Shown: positions 25,910 to 61,035 of the stretch, piece after piece
Layout: each line of letters opens with the position of its first letter
Position numbering within the stretch: position 1 is the first letter of the stretch
Assembly: GCA_013400975.1 (NCBI GenBank)
Contig: WBMZ01002723.1
Coordinates: 58,501-122,500 of the forward strand
DNA length: 64,000 nucleotides
Source of the DNA: Atrichornis clamosus
Taxonomy: Eukaryota; Chordata; Aves; Passeriformes; Menuridae
Reading direction: 5' to 3'
Notes under the pieces: model-generated
The model's input: the letters and a program-made list of their open reading frames with translations, nothing else
Databases searched by the model: none
Told to the model about the DNA's origin: nothing
Position numbers and translations under genes: made by a program

Positions 25910-27136
25910 TGTACATCGTAAGCATCTCTTTTATTTATTGTAATATAAAGAAGCATACATCATTCAGTTCTTTAAAGTACAATTCAAATTGTACACTAAC
26001 AAAAAAGATCAATTCAGACACCCATGAACATGTCAACAACAGAATTCATTACATTTTGCTCTGCTGGTATTGCACTTGGAATGGTTTTAAAGTAAGGCAC
26101 AGTAAAAACAAAGTCATTTAGTGCTTCTACAGCAGATGTCTTTTTTTTAAACACATGCTACATGACGTAAAAGTACTTCTAGCTTATGTATATACACATG
26201 GAAAAAGAAAAAAGCATGCACTAGAGAATTCAGATTTCAACATATCTTGTTGTTTCATAATATACAAATAAAGTAGTTTAAAGATGTAAACAAATTGCAT
26301 GCACATAAACTAGAGCAAAATCTTTAATACAGTATCTGAAAGCTATTACATTTAAATAAAAAAATATAACTTATTAGTACTCGGGTTTATGTGCCACTTT
26401 TGTCCTGTAGAGATTAAAACTTTGGGGCTGGGGGCAGAGAGTTATGGGAGGGCAGGGAGGATTTTTCTGGTTTTACTGTTGGTTTTATATTTTTGCTTTA
26501 CATGTTGGCAGCAGTACACTGGTAGGAAAGTCAAATATGGCTTTTGCAAAACAATATCTAATGAAAACATGAAAAAGCACAATTGTATCCGGGGTCCAGC
26601 ATCCTGATATTTTCCAGTCAGGAACAAAACAAAACAAAAATCAATATGATCTACGCTTTGAACTGGGTAAGCCATGCATTCCAAAAGACTTTTCTAAGGA
26701 CATTTAAACTCTACAAAAATGAGACACTTTGTCAAGTGTAAACTCTTAAAAACTAAACACAGAAGAATCTGAATGACTCAAGCTTCGCTTTCCACTTCAA
26801 ATGCTACTGACTAAGTTTTACCCGTGGCTGCCATAGCTGAAGTGCTCTTGGACTGTCTTCAGTTAACTACATGCCAGGAGCAGGTTTGCTTCTTTTTACA
26901 CAGGTACACTAGAAATTAAGTAAATTAACTGCATAATTTTTGGTTTCACTTTATCTTTGGCATAGAATACGCCATTTTTCAAATTAAACACAGGACATGC
27001 ACCACTCTGCATTCCAGTATGTTATGCTGAAAAGGCACATTTGTTGCTGCCTGGGTGGCAAGGGAAGACTTCTTATTTTGCAAAAGGCACGGTGTTGAGT
27101 GCAACATTCTTTCCTCATCCTCCAAAGAGTGTTAAA
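25910..27136 (-). other. ESRP2: ESRP2 3' untranslated region (distal)
   Basis: The sequence downstream of the distal stop codon is A/T-rich and non-coding, and runs to the overlapping AATAAA pair near 25930. The left boundary is inferred from those signals. If the upstream terminal exon (30182-30271) is spliced on to the distal exon, the distal coding exon would itself be 3' UTR in that transcript. Confidence 0.65.
25930..25939 (-). terminator. ESRP2: Overlapping polyadenylation signals at the distal ESRP2 3' end
   Basis: On the - strand this reads AATAAATAAA, two overlapping canonical hexamers, about 1.2 kb past the distal stop codon at 27137. A further AATAAA lies at 25844-25849. Cleavage is expected roughly at 25905-25920. 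The position suits the end of a 3' UTR, but no transcript evidence was available. Confidence 0.65.
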
Positions 27137-49833
<22,697 letters not shown>

Positions 49834-52800
49834 CTGGAAAAATAAAGTGATAAATTTCATTGTACTGACTGATAGAGGGAATTTCGTGAAACAAGCACTT
49901 ACCATTATTCCAATACTTTTTTTTTTAAGGAGATAAAATAATTCAACATTTTGCAAAAGTTTTTGAAAAAAACACGATGGAAAACAGACACGGGCTCCTG
50001 ATAAAAGTAAGCAAATAAACTGTATGCATTTGTGGAATAGAAAACAATACCCAGAGTATAGCAAGAAGACTAATTAGGAAGATGTGGCAGAATAACGAGC
50101 TCATATGAAAGGCCATGGTATTATACTGGTAGTGTACAAAACCTGAACTGACTATAACAAAAGTTATTAAATATTTGAAAGAACCTTTAAGAGCAATCAC
50201 AATACTGATTTTGCAATAACAATTCTTCACCTATGACACCTTTGACTTTGGTTATTCCCTTCACAATTTATTTTTTTTAATCTCAGAAAGAAAAAAGCTA
50301 CTCATCAGGATTTACTAATGTTTCAAAACCAGTATGTTAAGAAAAGCCAAATAAATCGTGGTCTAATACCTTAAAAATCAAGTCAGAGCCAGCTAGTTAA
50401 ACTTCTTAGTAGAGATACAGCGTTACAAACACTAGATAAAACAGAATTATTCCCTACCTGTACTATGGAAAACCCCCAGCAGATTAATTCTCATGGGGAA
50501 AGGACTCCATCTGTCTTGTTCAACGTTATTTTCCATCCTTACCTAACAGTCTCCAGCCTTTTATTAATCCATACCAGTGTTAAATTCCTTGCTCTTAATA
50601 GTCAACTAAAATATTATAGTACCTACATGTACCATATCAGTAAGCAGTAGCTTGTTAACTAACTTTCAAGGGGACAAATATAATTATTCTAAGCTTCCCT
50701 CTTGATGCTACTCCCTCCCAGGAAAGCATCACCTCACAAACAAAGCAATAATTAATATCATGATGCAGTAGCCACCCACTGCTCTCAGCAGTAGCTGACT
50801 ACTCCAAAACAACCACCCCCAAAAGCAAATTACAAGTTGATGTGAGACTCAGACAATATCTTTATGCTGTCTTTTAACATGTGTGTGGGGTGAAAAGAGA
50901 GCTGGTTTGTTTTACCATAACACGTGTGACACTTTACATCATTACAGTCTCTGCTCAGGAAGGAGGATGTCCTAAGGACCTGATCCCACAGCTACACAGA
51001 ACTCACAGTGGGAACAAGTGTTGCAGCACCTCCATCCCAAAGGTAAGGCTCCACAAGGGAGAAATCGAGCATTGAACATGATTTAGAAGGAGCAGAGACA
51101 TGCTTACCCAGGCTTTATTTCAAAACAACTGCTCAAACCAATCCAGGCCCTTTGCTAGGCTTGGGCAGCTCCCTGGGTTGACCATTTTGAGCTCAGAAAT
51201 CCTGTAGCAGTGGGAACTGCACATCAAAACAGGGACCTGAGGGGCAGGGCTGGGTAAGGAGAGGCACTTCCCTCAGCACCTTTTGTTAAGCTGCTTAATT
51301 TGCAGATACATTTACAGAGATATAAATATAGGAATATATCTATAAAATGAAGTTATTTAATAGCAGAGAATATGTTTGAAACTATGAGAAGAGTGAAATA
51401 CACCCCTTCCAAAACCCCTTCACAGTGCAATTCTCTCCACACTACCAAAACACACAGAAAGTACACATCACACACAGACAAAATGACTAACTAAATAAAA
51501 ATCAACCAACCCAATCTCTTGCAGATTCAGAAAGCCACTTTCCTCCCAATTGCTAGTACAGGTTGTGTTCCTACTGTAAGTTGCAGTCTTGAGGAACCTG
51601 AGGCTATAAAATAAGTAATTGTTCAAAGATGATTTAAAGTCAGAAAATTCAGAACTGAGAGTGCTCAAAATACCTCAGTTGATGTGTAAACACCAGAGAA
51701 AGAAGAAAATTCCAATGGACTCAAAAGGAACCACTTAAGAAAAGTAGTTCTGTGGACTGCCACAGTCACAGACCAACAACAAATATTCTCACCATAACAT
51801 CACACATGAGGAGAACTGCCCTCCTACTAAATGCAGCAACTTATTAGTTACTTTTTTAACTACCGGGCATAGTAAAGAGCAAATATTTGCAAAAAGGGAT
51901 TGGAAACAGTGATAGAAATCAGCCTCCAGAGGGTGCACAGGGATTCTTGCCAAAAGGAAGCAGAGCCGTACTGAGAAACAGCAATAAAACACTCCCCAAA
52001 CCTTCAACTTTGTACCCTGTGCTTCTGAAGATGCTCAAGAGCCAGTACAGAGAGTGTAGTTTGGGACCTATTTTGATCAGACATAAGAAGAAATCCAACC
52101 CACACAATCTGAAGGAAGCAGCAGATGTAGGCAGCCTCCTGCTGTACACATAAACCATAAGAACTGTAGTTCAAAAAGACTTCATCAAGTCAGAAAGCAA
52201 AAGGAGAAAAATGTTTGGGTAAGGGAGGAAATGTTCAGGTCAAATAGTGTAAGTAAAGTCAGTAAAAATCAAGACTGTTGCACTGAGATAGTCACTGTTT
52301 TTTTTTTCCAGGTGGTGTTTCCCACAACAACCTACAGCTGAAAAAACAGATACACAACACAGATATTTTCAGCAGCCCACACTGAGAAGATGCCAGAATA
52401 GTAAAATACTACATAAGGACACTGATAAGCCCAGTATTCCAAGCGTACTAAGGTTTGAAGAACTCCCAAGAATCAGCATTTATTTTTATTTTTTACTGAG
52501 CCTAAGTATTTGCACTGCATATTTATTAAATGTCAGTGATAACATTCAACACTGCAAACTCCTTTCCAATGGAACAACCAACATGTCTAAACAATTCTCT
52601 ACTTTTCCTACCACATGCCAGCAGCTTAAAGTGCCTTAGATAAACTGCCACAAGGTTGGCAGGCCTTGCTGAGAGCTTTTTTAGAAACTTCTATTTTAAA
52701 AACAGCCTTTTTCAAACTTTGGGGTGTACTGCTCTGGAAGAGAGCAAAAAGACTGTGGGAAGAATAGTCAGGAGACATAAGCAATCCTTCCTTATCCAAA

Positions 52801-55609
52801 ACAGCTGAACTATGACACGAGTTAACTGAGGAGAGGAGGGGGTAGCACAGTGTGAATGGGAAGATTCACCCAGGAGCACAGCACGGGGCAAAATAGCACT
52901 GCCCCAGAGGAAGGACAGATATCTGAGATCAGCCCGAAGTAGCTTTCATTCACATGAGATGTCTCCAAGTTCTGCAAAGGTTGAGTGTGACAGGCATAGC
53001 TGTGGACCAGCTCGTGTTGCTGCAGATTACACCGGACCCTCAAGTCTTTCAGGCAATAGATACACGTATCACATGTGTCAAACACGCTAAAGCAACCAGG
53101 GCAGATGTGTTTGTAAAGTCACATTCTTCGGCACAACAAGCCACATCAGTTAAGCAATTCAGCGATCTTCAGCCTCCTTTCTTGCTCCACAGATTTCAGG
53201 CAGCATTTCAAAAGACAGCCTTGAACCAGCATCCACCCAAATGTAGCAAGCTAAGGACAAGTTAAGACCAGTGCCAGATTTACATTATGTTTTTGTGTCT
53301 CACATGTTGAACAACCTGTCCACAACTCTGTCATTTCATAAATTCCATCCCCGTCTCCTTCACTGCACTAATAAAAACCATCTCAGCTATTTGCCTCCTG
53401 TCATTCATCTTCGCGCTGCCCTCCGAGCACTCCCCCACTTCGGCAGGCAAAGCTGCCCCACCTTAAGGCTTCCCCCACCAAGCTCCCACACCCTGTCTGC
53501 CCTGCTCATCTGCTCCGTTCACAGCAGGCACATACACTTAATTACCACTGTTTGCGTCTTGCAACCAGCGCTCATTTCGACTGCAAGAAGCAGGCTATTA
53601 GCATCGTCACCCTCCACCTTTATTGCTTATTCCACCGGAGCAGTCTCTCCAGTAAAGCTCTGATGAGTCATTCAAGATTTAAAAGAATATGCTCAATAAT
53701 TCCACACCGAGATTAAAAACTGAGCAGGGAGAAGAGGAAGAATCAAACAAGCTGCTCTGTACATCTGCCTCCACAGAACCTAAAGCAGTTCTTAGAGAAA
53801 AGGTGGTGAGAGGGGAGGACAGACTTTGAACACCCGTTTGAAAAACTGGCTAAACAGGATTTTGGTCATGTAGCTGAGAGTACAAAGAGACTGAAGAGAC
53901 ATGTTTTGCCAGCAGCAAAGCTGGATGAAAGCCAGCACAAGCTGCTGTGTTTTTTGCAAATGAATCCCAAGGAACTAAAATAACAGCCCCCTTCACATTG
54001 CCTTAAATATAGCTGAACAAAGATGTGGATCTTAGAGAAACAAGAAGATTCTTCATTAAGCTTTTTCTGTAGTTATGATGCACAGAACACTAAAAAAAGT
54101 TTGTCTATTTGGATATTCCCGTTTCCCTTACTAAAAATAGTTCTCATCCTTGAGAAAGGCCACTGCATCTGTGCTGTATCTGTGCCTGGCATGGTAATGA
54201 AATACTGAGATAATTTGGTCACAGAATGCACCCATGCTGTCAACAGAGTCATTTCTAAAACACCAGGGTACCCTGGGGGATTCTCTCTTTAAAACACCTC
54301 TGAGAAATAAGAAAAAATTCAGTTGCCTCTTACTCATCAGATTTCTAGCAATTCCTCGTCAGTCTTTAAAACATGATTCTTTTCTTTAGTCATGCAAATT
54401 CCTCTGTTTCACTTCTTTTGGCCCTTCTGACCCATCACAGCTAACAGCACCAGGCAAGACAAAATCATTCACAAAGCGGCAGAATTAAAGGCCACCTTGC
54501 ACTTTAACCAGGTCTGGAATGCCATGCTAAAGTATAACATAAAAATCCAGAAAACAGCTTAGCTTGTAGTCCACACTAAGGTAGATGTGAGTCTATTTCC
54601 AAGTAGAAAGATGAATTATTAGTTTTATCAATATTTTTTGCATGAAGAATGATCTTTACAGTGTGGGGAACTGGTTTCAAATCAGTAGTATTGACAGGCA
54701 TGTTACTAAATTGCCCAGAGTTTACCATTTGGTGATTGCACATGAATACATGGTCTAGTTTCTGCCAAATTAATGTATCAAAAAGTGCTCATTTTGACTT
54801 CCATGCCATCTTTAGACTTAGGTAGGAGAACAAAGCACATCTGATCCAGCCAAAATTGGAGACATGAAACAGAGAGATGACACTTGATTTGGCTTAAAGC
54901 CTGTCAAAACAGACTTTGAACAGGTTTAGCATTCTAGATCAGTGTTTTGCAAAAAAAAAGCCCAAAGCAAAAAACCCAAAAAAAAAACATACTAAAACTT
55001 TTTCAGGAGTAGTATCTTTTGGTCATTAGTAAAAGGAAAACTTTCAGGAATAACTTAGAAAAATAGTTATTTTGGCTCACTTAGGCCTGTACATTCTGAT
55101 ATATTCATATATATGAAACTGTCCCAGGGAAAGTGAAAATGGACTTCACAGATCTGTAAAATACCCTAAGATGAAAAAGGTTTTATCTGAGGCACATAAA
55201 CATGCACTGCTCACATTTCCTTTTCTCAAATCTATGACTAAAACCCTACTGTTTATAACCATGGATGTTTTCCAGTTTTATTTGTATTAAAAAAGAAATC
55301 ATCATCACTTATTAGACATTGCTGCAATTCGTAACATTAAAGCTTTAGACTGCTTTTAGGCCTTTGGTGTGAGTCATTCTTTGCTTGTAACATAGAGCAT
55401 GTAACAATGATCAGTCTTCTTTCAGCTAAGAGCAGCGTGGAAAACAAAGGATAATCTTCAAAAAGGTCTCTCTGAAGATTTTCTAGCTCTGTTTCAACAG
55501 GCAAAGGTGCTACTGTTCTTGCCTCAAATCCTGATTTTATGCTAAGTCCTCTCCCCAGAGAACACCCAAACCCAGTTATACAGCTGCAGGTGCAATTCCT
55601 GAAAGGAGA

Positions 55610-55790
55610 TTTCCAGCAGCTGAACACTGAAAGAGGCTGCTGAGAGAAGCTGAAGAGTCTCCAACTTGGAAGATACCCAAGACCCAACTGGACATGGTCT
55701 CTGGCACCCTACTCAAGTGTCCCTGCTTTCAGGGCTTGGGCTAGACAACATCTACGGGTGTCCTCCAGCCTCAGCTATGGTGTGACTCCG
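55610..55790 (+). mobile_element. Degraded CR1 LINE 3' end
   Basis: The stretch resembles the end of the avian CR1 LINE. GAGGCTGCTGAGAGAAGCTG and GAGTCTCCAACTTGGAAGAT are followed by ACCCAACTGGACATGGTCTC, then CCCTGCTTTCAGGGCTTGGG, then CTAGACAACATCT and a cytosine-rich GTCCTCCAGCCTCAGCTATG. The terminal octamer repeats are eroded. The element is 5'-truncated, as most CR1 copies are, and has no intact coding capacity. Confidence 0.75.
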
Positions 55791-58700
55791 CTCTTTGGAC
55801 CCAGTTTTTCCTACTCTGCAGCTCCACTAAAGATCAGGACACCAATGCCACCATGGGGTGTACATGAGGGCAATGTTTGGAGAGGGACCTGTTTTCTGGG
55901 GTGGGAGGAAGTGAAGGAGATCAAGAGTTGAGATGCAGCCAAATCTCATTAACAGAACTTGTCTGCCACCAAAACGTAAGCAAGATCGGAGCACCACTGA
56001 AAAACAACATCCAGCAACCCTGAAGTCTTTCTGAAGACTTAAAAGGTCTAATGCAGCATGGGAAAACTCAGGAGTGACAAACCATGCCTATGGTATACAA
56101 AGCTTGCATACACACAACATGCCATGACATGTCAACCTAGAGAAATATTTTCACTTAGACTTTGTGCCTCAGATCCTACACCCATGAGGGTTTCCCATTT
56201 ATTTACAATACTCTCCATGGGCAGTTTTCTGCTCCTTCACTCTATAAACCTCAGTGATAATGTCAGCCTTATCCATGCAATGGAGGAATTTAAAGCATGT
56301 CAATACTACTGGGAGGTGCACAGACTGCATTTCAGCACTATTTACAAGTATGATAACCCTTTATTGTGCTGGGTAACTTTTTAAACAGAGAATCCTATAG
56401 TAAGCCCTTGCCTTTGTTCATTTGTTAACTGATATTCCACATGGCTGATAATGGATATATGGTGACCTTGTACTGAAATTGTTGTATGGAAAAAAAAAGA
56501 AAAAAGCATAAGCCCGATTGCAGCCACAAGCTGCAAATAACTTACTTTCCACTTTGAGCTAAATAGGAAAAAAATTACTGTAATTAGATACCATTCAGAC
56601 ACAAACATGAAAAAGAAATTGCCCCTTGGTTTTATTTCTTTGCAGGGCAAACATGCAGGAGATGACAGAGGCACCCCAGGTCCACTCACTGGAAATGTTC
56701 AAAAATAATATTGCCAGTTGATTTTTCCTATTAGGAGGAAGGCAATTATTTGCTCTACTGAACACTAATGCCTGAGATTATTTAGTGATTGCAGACTAGC
56801 CTGGACAAAAGCATGGGTTTCATTTCCAGCTTGCCACAGAGAATATAACTTTGTTCATTATGACCAGTCAAGTTACATATCCCCCTATGCCTCTTGTCCT
56901 ATAAACTGCACTAAATAATAGAACAAGTAATCAGTCACAAAGGCCACCATAAATGTACTCAAGAGAGAGACACACGTACATAGTATCCAAAACCAGTTAA
57001 GAGTTTCCATCCAGCTCTGGAATTTGCGAGTGTAAGTTTGCCCTGCTAAGTCTCAAGAAGAGGAAGGATGTGGCATGAGCTTCAAGCAGTGTAGACTGTC
57101 TTCTCCTCAAGTATATTACGCTGCTTCCTACTATCTATTAATCTTGTTGCCATTTTGTATTCTTTCCTGAATAGAGGTCCAAACCAGGTACTGCACATCC
57201 TGCTGCTTCTCCAGCTGTTCCAAAGCAGTTTCATCCACAGCTGTTTATATAGACAAACTCCTATTGTTACCTCTCTGATAGAAACAAACTAATTCTTTTC
57301 CACCCATGGCATGAGCCAAAGGTAACAACAGGGTTAAGGTCACACCTATCCTGTCATTGGGGTTCTGCCATGAAATTCCAATCACAAATCTTCAAAAGAA
57401 GTAGTAGTTGAAAAACAGAGAATTCTATTTTAAAATATATTTATGATATTCACTTTCACTTTGTTGGGAAGCTGAAGTTACAGGAAATAATACCACTGTG
57501 TTCTCCTCGTTTCATCTCACAGGTCACCACAAGTTTCTCAAGAAAGGCACACAGCCTACAGACACCTTGCATAATTACTGCAAGAGTTCAAGGGAAAAAA
57601 TAGAAGATATTCTTCAAGTTTATTACATCCTTCCATTCAACAAAACAGAGCAAAGTACTTTAAAATTCATTATACTCCTACAGAATTACATAAAGGGACT
57701 AGAAACTTTAAACTTAGGTGGTGAGAGTAGCCTACAGCTAATTTCCTGTGTAAAAATGGGTTTGTTTAGCATTGTTCAGCAACAGGTAGAACATGAAACA
57801 CAGGAACAGAGCAACAATCGTCATGGTTTGCCTGTCCAGTGACAGTCTGTGAAGCATAGAAACCAGACCATCATGACGCAGGACTGTGATAAACTGTCTG
57901 AAAGATGAAACTTCCACATTATTTCTCTCTGAGGCTCATTTTAATTGGGACTGAGTCTTTGTGTGACAAAGTAAACAATAGCTAACTAAAGGTTTTAATT
58001 CTTCCTAGGAAAGAATGCAAATATCTAACCTTCTGCCATGACAAAGATCTGTCCAAGCCACGCTACTTGAGCATTTTATGACCATTTTTGATTAATTATT
58101 TCTTAGATGGAAGTCTGCAACACCAGATTATTTGCATGCTTTCCAGCTATGGTATCTACAGCATCTAATTCAGGTAATGCATTAAGCATAAAAGGCAAGA
58201 CCATGGTTCAGGCCATCTGAATGTCACAGCAATCAGGTCACAGCTTTTATCTTCAAAAGCACAACCTGTTTTAATAAGAGAGTGTTGAAATATGCAGAGT
58301 ACTCCACAAATAAGCTACTTGAAGTTAGCCTTGTGTAAGATAAAGCACCCCAGTCTAGCAACATAAGAATTTCAGAGTTTGTGGACTTACTTTATTACTA
58401 CATTGTGTCAGGAAACTGCTAAATAATGAAACACTTACTGAGATAAACCAAGTTTTCACCTTTAAATTAATCTGTATGAAAGAGGCCACTAGCTATCAAA
58501 ACCAACGAAATAATGCAAAAAATATGCATATCTTGCAAAACACTTTATCATTTGTTAGCATAGATTATTCACGAGTCTGACTTTAGGAAAAAAAATACTC
58601 TGAAAACTACTAATACAAAAAAATTCCTACTCTGCCAACCTTTTACCTACATTTCAAGCAGGTTTGCAGTGGTGCCTCACACTCCTCACAGGCTGCTTGC

Positions 58701-60917
58701 TATCAGCTCAACTCACAGAGCAAGTCATTACAGCCTGAAAGACAAGGTTGGATATACTTTCCAAACTCTAGGTTTTAATTAATGCCATGACTGCAACATT
58801 TCCCAAAGTCTTGATATAAGCACAAGCTCTCTCTCAGTGTTCTATACCTCCCCCACTCCCACTTACCTCTGTTTCAAGGACAAACTTTCATTAGCAATGT
58901 GATCTTTAGCACTGGCTCTATTGACTGTAATGCTTGGTACTGCTCTATTTACTCAACACTACCTCATTGTTTGTAGTGCAAGCTTAACCAGTTGTAGAAT
59001 AGCCAATGCCTGCAAAATTAAAGCTTTTTTTTTCTAGTGGGTTGTTTTTCAAGTTGCTTTTGTAGTAATATGCAGGGAAAGTAAAAAGATGAGGAGACAT
59101 CAAAAGAATGAAGAGACACCTATCATGCACAGTTCAGTTTCCTGCATGGTTTTCTCATGCTCCTGCCTCTCCATTAAGCTTTTACTGCAAGAATATCATA
59201 GGCATGAACTTTCCCAAATAACAGCCTTGAGACCTATGAAGTATCTCTGCTCATATAAGAATCTAAGTGATTCTTGATCAAACCCTTATTAATATCAGCA
59301 AAAGAAAGCCAAACTTTCATAAACTGGCTCTGCTTTGCTTACAATAAGATCTAGTTACAAAGCAAAACTTCCACAGTGCTTTTTGTACTCTTATTTTTCA
59401 AGTTGCATGCTGCAGTTCTACTTTCCTCTTAGTGCAATTCACTGCAACAGAATTACTTATCAGGAAAGTAAACATCTTTACAGGAATTATGGCAGAATTG
59501 ATTTCACACACTGCCAATGACTACACAACTCATTCTAATGTTGAAACATGCTGACATTTCCCTAGAATAAGAGCCAGAAAATGGAAACCCCACCAGTTAA
59601 GTTTTGATTTGAATTCACTAAGAATGATACCATAACTCAGAGACTGTCCTAGAGCTCTTGCAATAATAGAACATTTTATTTTAAGCTAACAGGTGTCCAA
59701 AATCATCACAGAAGCCAAGTTTTTGCAAAAAGCAATGCAATTGTTTCTCAACCTTAAAATTAAGTTTCTACCCAATATTTTAGTGTTAACACAATATCAA
59801 TTTCTCAACACTTTTTGCTGCTCTTTGTCCAGTGCAGCTCTACAAAGAAAGGTAGCAGGAGGAAAGAGAGATTAAAATATTTCGAAATGGAAGTTTGGGA
59901 GAAGTGGGAGAGTTAGTTTTAGTTGTTTTGTTTTGTCATTCATCATAAGGGGTGAGCATTTGAATTTCAATTCCCAATACGTTTTGCATAATATTTACCT
60001 CATAACTCACATCTACCTCCACAACATGTGGATTTAATGAATGAGGAACAAATTAGGAAAGCAGCTGTTATGAACAAAGCAAGAACAGAGGCTATTGTAC
60101 AGAAGTATGCTGGAGTAAGTTGTGAATGGTTTAACAAACATCACACAGATTTATCAGAGCAAAGCACTGAAAAATGGTGTGTAGAACAAACATGACTTCT
60201 GACTCAGTACTCTCTTAGGGTATGCATCAAATGGTCTTTCAGAGTATCAATATTTCCCCCCTTTTATGGGAATTAGGCTGTAGCTAACAGAAATGGATTA
60301 TGCAGGACAACATGGTATCTCTGCAGGTTTTATGCAAAGCAGCAACTATTATGAAGAAACAAGCCTTTTCCAAAGCAGATAGGAGATGGCAAAGACATGA
60401 ATGTGAGGGAGAATTACTGTTTATGTGTTTCTAAGTAAGAGACATAAAATTTCCAATTTGAACCATATAAATTATAAAATGGGACAGAGATGACATTACA
60501 TTGCTAAAAATTAATCTTCACTCAGCATTTTTACTTTTGGCCACAACACTGCTTTGTTAGCAACATCAATTCCAGCATCTGTGCATCAGTCTGAAACCCA
60601 ACTGCTCAGTAAAGAAGTGCTGCCACACATTGACAGAGACATTGCCCTCATTTGGCAGCACTCAGCTACCCAGGAACTTTTGCATATAAATTAAGAGTGT
60701 TGGTTTATGAAAAAGGGGGAAAAAAATCAAGTAAACCAACAATACAGATTGAGGAACCATGCAACCCTTTCAAAATGCTACCAGAGGAAGCGGGAAACAG
60801 CAGAGGGTCTGCAGACAATGCAGAGTACCCACAAAGTTTTCTGAACTGCTTCCATGTTAACAGCAAGAACAGGTAGAAGCACTGCACATATACTTACTGT
60901 CAAAATGGTACAATACA

Positions 60918-61035
60918 AATCATAGAATCATTTAAGTTGGAAAAGATCTTCAAGATCATTGAGTCCTACTGTTAACCTAACAGTGCCAAGTTGACCACTA
61001 AACCATGTCCCTAAGTGCCACATCTACACGTTAAA
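60918..61035 (-). mobile_element. Degraded CR1 LINE 3' end, reverse orientation
   Basis: The + strand begins AATCATAGAATCATTTAAGT, the reverse complement of the CR1 ATTCTATG octamer tail. It is followed by TTGGAAAAGATCTTCAAGAT and by CCAAGTTGACCACTAAACCA and TGTCCCTAAGTGCCACATCT, which are typical of the reverse-oriented CR1 3' region in birds. The fragment is short and 5'-truncated, with no coding capacity. Confidence 0.88.

Noticed and set aside
53271..53663. 130-codon + strand open frame in a C-rich, CpG-bearing pocket, considered as a possible gene or first exon
   Set aside because: No recognisable domain, wrong strand for ESRP2, and no match to its N-terminus; the pocket is too short and weak for a CpG-island promoter.
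55337..55687. 116-codon - strand open frame
   Set aside because: It overlaps the antisense of a CR1 3' end and resembles no protein.
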